Notes under the pieces: generated by a model
Told to the model about the DNA's origin: nothing
The model's input: the letters and a program-made list of their open reading frames with translations, nothing else
The model's database searches: none
Part shown: in pieces, positions 6,118-6,864 of the stretch
Layout: each line of letters starts with the position of its first letter
How positions within the stretch are numbered: position 1 is the first letter of the stretch
Source: Peptococcaceae bacterium BRH_c23
Lineage (GTDB): Bacteria; Bacillota_B; Desulfitobacteriia; Desulfitobacteriales; Desulfitobacteriaceae
Assembly (NCBI GenBank): GCA_000961805.1
Contig: LADV01000118.1
Coordinates: forward strand, 1 to 6,864
Reading direction: 5' to 3'
Length of the DNA stretch: 6,864 bases
Made by a program: the position numbers and the translations under genes

Positions 6118-6864
6118 TTACTCTAAGTTTTGGATTTGTTCGCGAATCTTTTCCAATTCAGTTTTGACACTAACCACCTGTTGGCCAATCCTTAAATCAT
6201 TCGCTTTAGATCCAATAGTATTGATTTCGCGATTCATTTCTTGAACTAAAAAGTCGAGTTTACGACCGACCGGATCTTGACTTCCCAAGGCTTCCCGACC
6301 TTGAGCTAGATGACTGTCAAAACGAACCAATTCTTCCGTGATCGAGGCACGATCCGCAAAATATAAAACTTCGTTTGCCAATCGAGCCCCATCCAATTCA
6401 ACCTCGCCCAAGATTGTCTGAAGTCGTTCCTGTAAACGTTCTTGGTAATCTGTTACGACAAACGGTGCGCGCTCAGCTATTGTTTGCAGATGCTCACTGA
6501 TGAGATCGAGCCTTTGAAGTAGATCGACTGTCAACTTTCCTCCTTCAGTACGGCGCATTTGCCCGAATCCTTCAGAAGCCTTAAAAAGGGCTTCGGCACA
6601 TACCCCCCATAAAGCATCCAGATCGATGACAGGCTCCTCAACCGAGAGAACCTCTGGTAAAGAGACTAAACGGTAAATATCTGTTTCATACGCTGTATGT
6701 AGAGCTAAAGAGAGATCTTTCAATGTCTTATCATACGACAGTGCCAAATCATTGTCAACCTTCGCCAATCTCTTTCGTCCTTCTGTTTCCACCACATTAA
6801 GATAGACTTCAATCCGACCGCGATGGTATTTTTCTTGAAGCATTTTACGGATCCGCTCCTCAAA
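6118..6864 (-). CDS. yicC: YicC/YloC family endoribonuclease, 5' end outside the window
   Basis: YicC-type proteins are RNA-cutting enzymes; E. coli YicC and B. subtilis YloC have been linked to RNA decay. The frame stays open to the window edge, where it reads [24 protein letters not shown], an internal stretch of the family's N-terminal domain. The ATG at 6843 is therefore internal, not the start; about 45 N-terminal residues are missing. The visible 248 residues include [20 protein letters not shown] in the middle. The conserved C-terminal block runs from [19 protein letters not shown] through [25 protein letters not shown] to a final [15 protein letters not shown]. It is the first visible gene of the operon, and its stop lies 13 nt before remA. 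Confidence 0.95.
   Translation of the reverse strand, partial: FEERIRKMLQEKYHRGRIEVYLNVVETEGRKRLAKVDNDLALSYDKTLKDLSLALHTAYETDIYRLVSLPEVLSVEEPVIDLDALWGVCAEALFKASEGFGQMRRTEGGKLTVDLLQRLDLISEHLQTIAERAPFVVTDYQERLQERLQTILGEVELDGARLANEVLYFADRASITEELVRFDSHLAQGREALGSQDPVGRKLDFLVQEMNREINTIGSKANDLRIGQQVVSVKTELEKIREQIQNLE

Noticed and set aside
2677..6167. Several plus-strand open frames (for example 2677-2868, 3318-3620, 3870-4106, 4624-4953, 5880-6167)
   Set aside because: Each lies opposite a well-supported gene (metK, coaBC or remA), has no recognisable protein motif and no convincing ribosome site; they are by-products of the minus-strand coding sequence.
6118..6843. ATG at 6843 as the true start of yicC
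   Set aside because: The frame continues upstream to the window edge with FEERIRK, which belongs to the family's conserved sequence, so the ATG is internal.

Overview
The window looks like a chromosomal segment of a low-to-mid GC Firmicute of the class Clostridia. The Desulfitobacterium/Desulfosporosinus type (Peptococcaceae) is my best guess from protein wording, not from any search. Every supported gene lies on the minus strand, so the biological reading direction is from base 6864 down to base 1.

Right half (6864 to 2599): a tightly packed housekeeping operon in the order yicC (5' end outside the window), remA, gmk, rpoZ, coaBC, metK. Intergenic distances are 13, 9, -1, 4 and 5 nt, so translation is probably coupled. 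Three of the six genes use non-ATG starts (remA GTG, gmk GTG, metK TTG), each backed by a good Shine-Dalgarno. The genes cover RNA turnover (YicC), a DNA-binding regulator (RemA), guanine nucleotide synthesis (Gmk), the omega subunit of RNA polymerase (RpoZ), coenzyme A synthesis (CoaBC) and S-adenosylmethionine synthesis (MetK). The yicC-remA-gmk-rpoZ-coaBC order is the conserved Firmicute arrangement. metK at the end is a lineage variation, and it has no room for its own SAM riboswitch.

Middle (2598 to 2309): a 290-nt gap without a gene. It holds a perfect 21-bp-arm palindrome just past metK, probably the end of the operon although no clear U-run follows. It also holds a smaller 8-bp-arm palindrome and AT-rich sequence leading to the next gene.

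Left half: a phenylacetate-CoA ligase family gene (paaK-like, 2308 to 1001), followed immediately by an IS607-family insertion sequence read in the same direction. The IS contributes a complete serine-recombinase TnpA (915 to 226) and the first 89 codons of TnpB (269 to the window edge), overlapping TnpA by 44 nt. The IS left end lies in or just at the 3' end of paaK. It contains short repeats with an exact 20-bp period that may be TnpA binding sites, and it may supply the last codons and stop of paaK.

I see no CRISPR array, tRNA, rRNA or clearly undescribed system. The most interesting places are the IS607/paaK junction and the large palindrome after metK.
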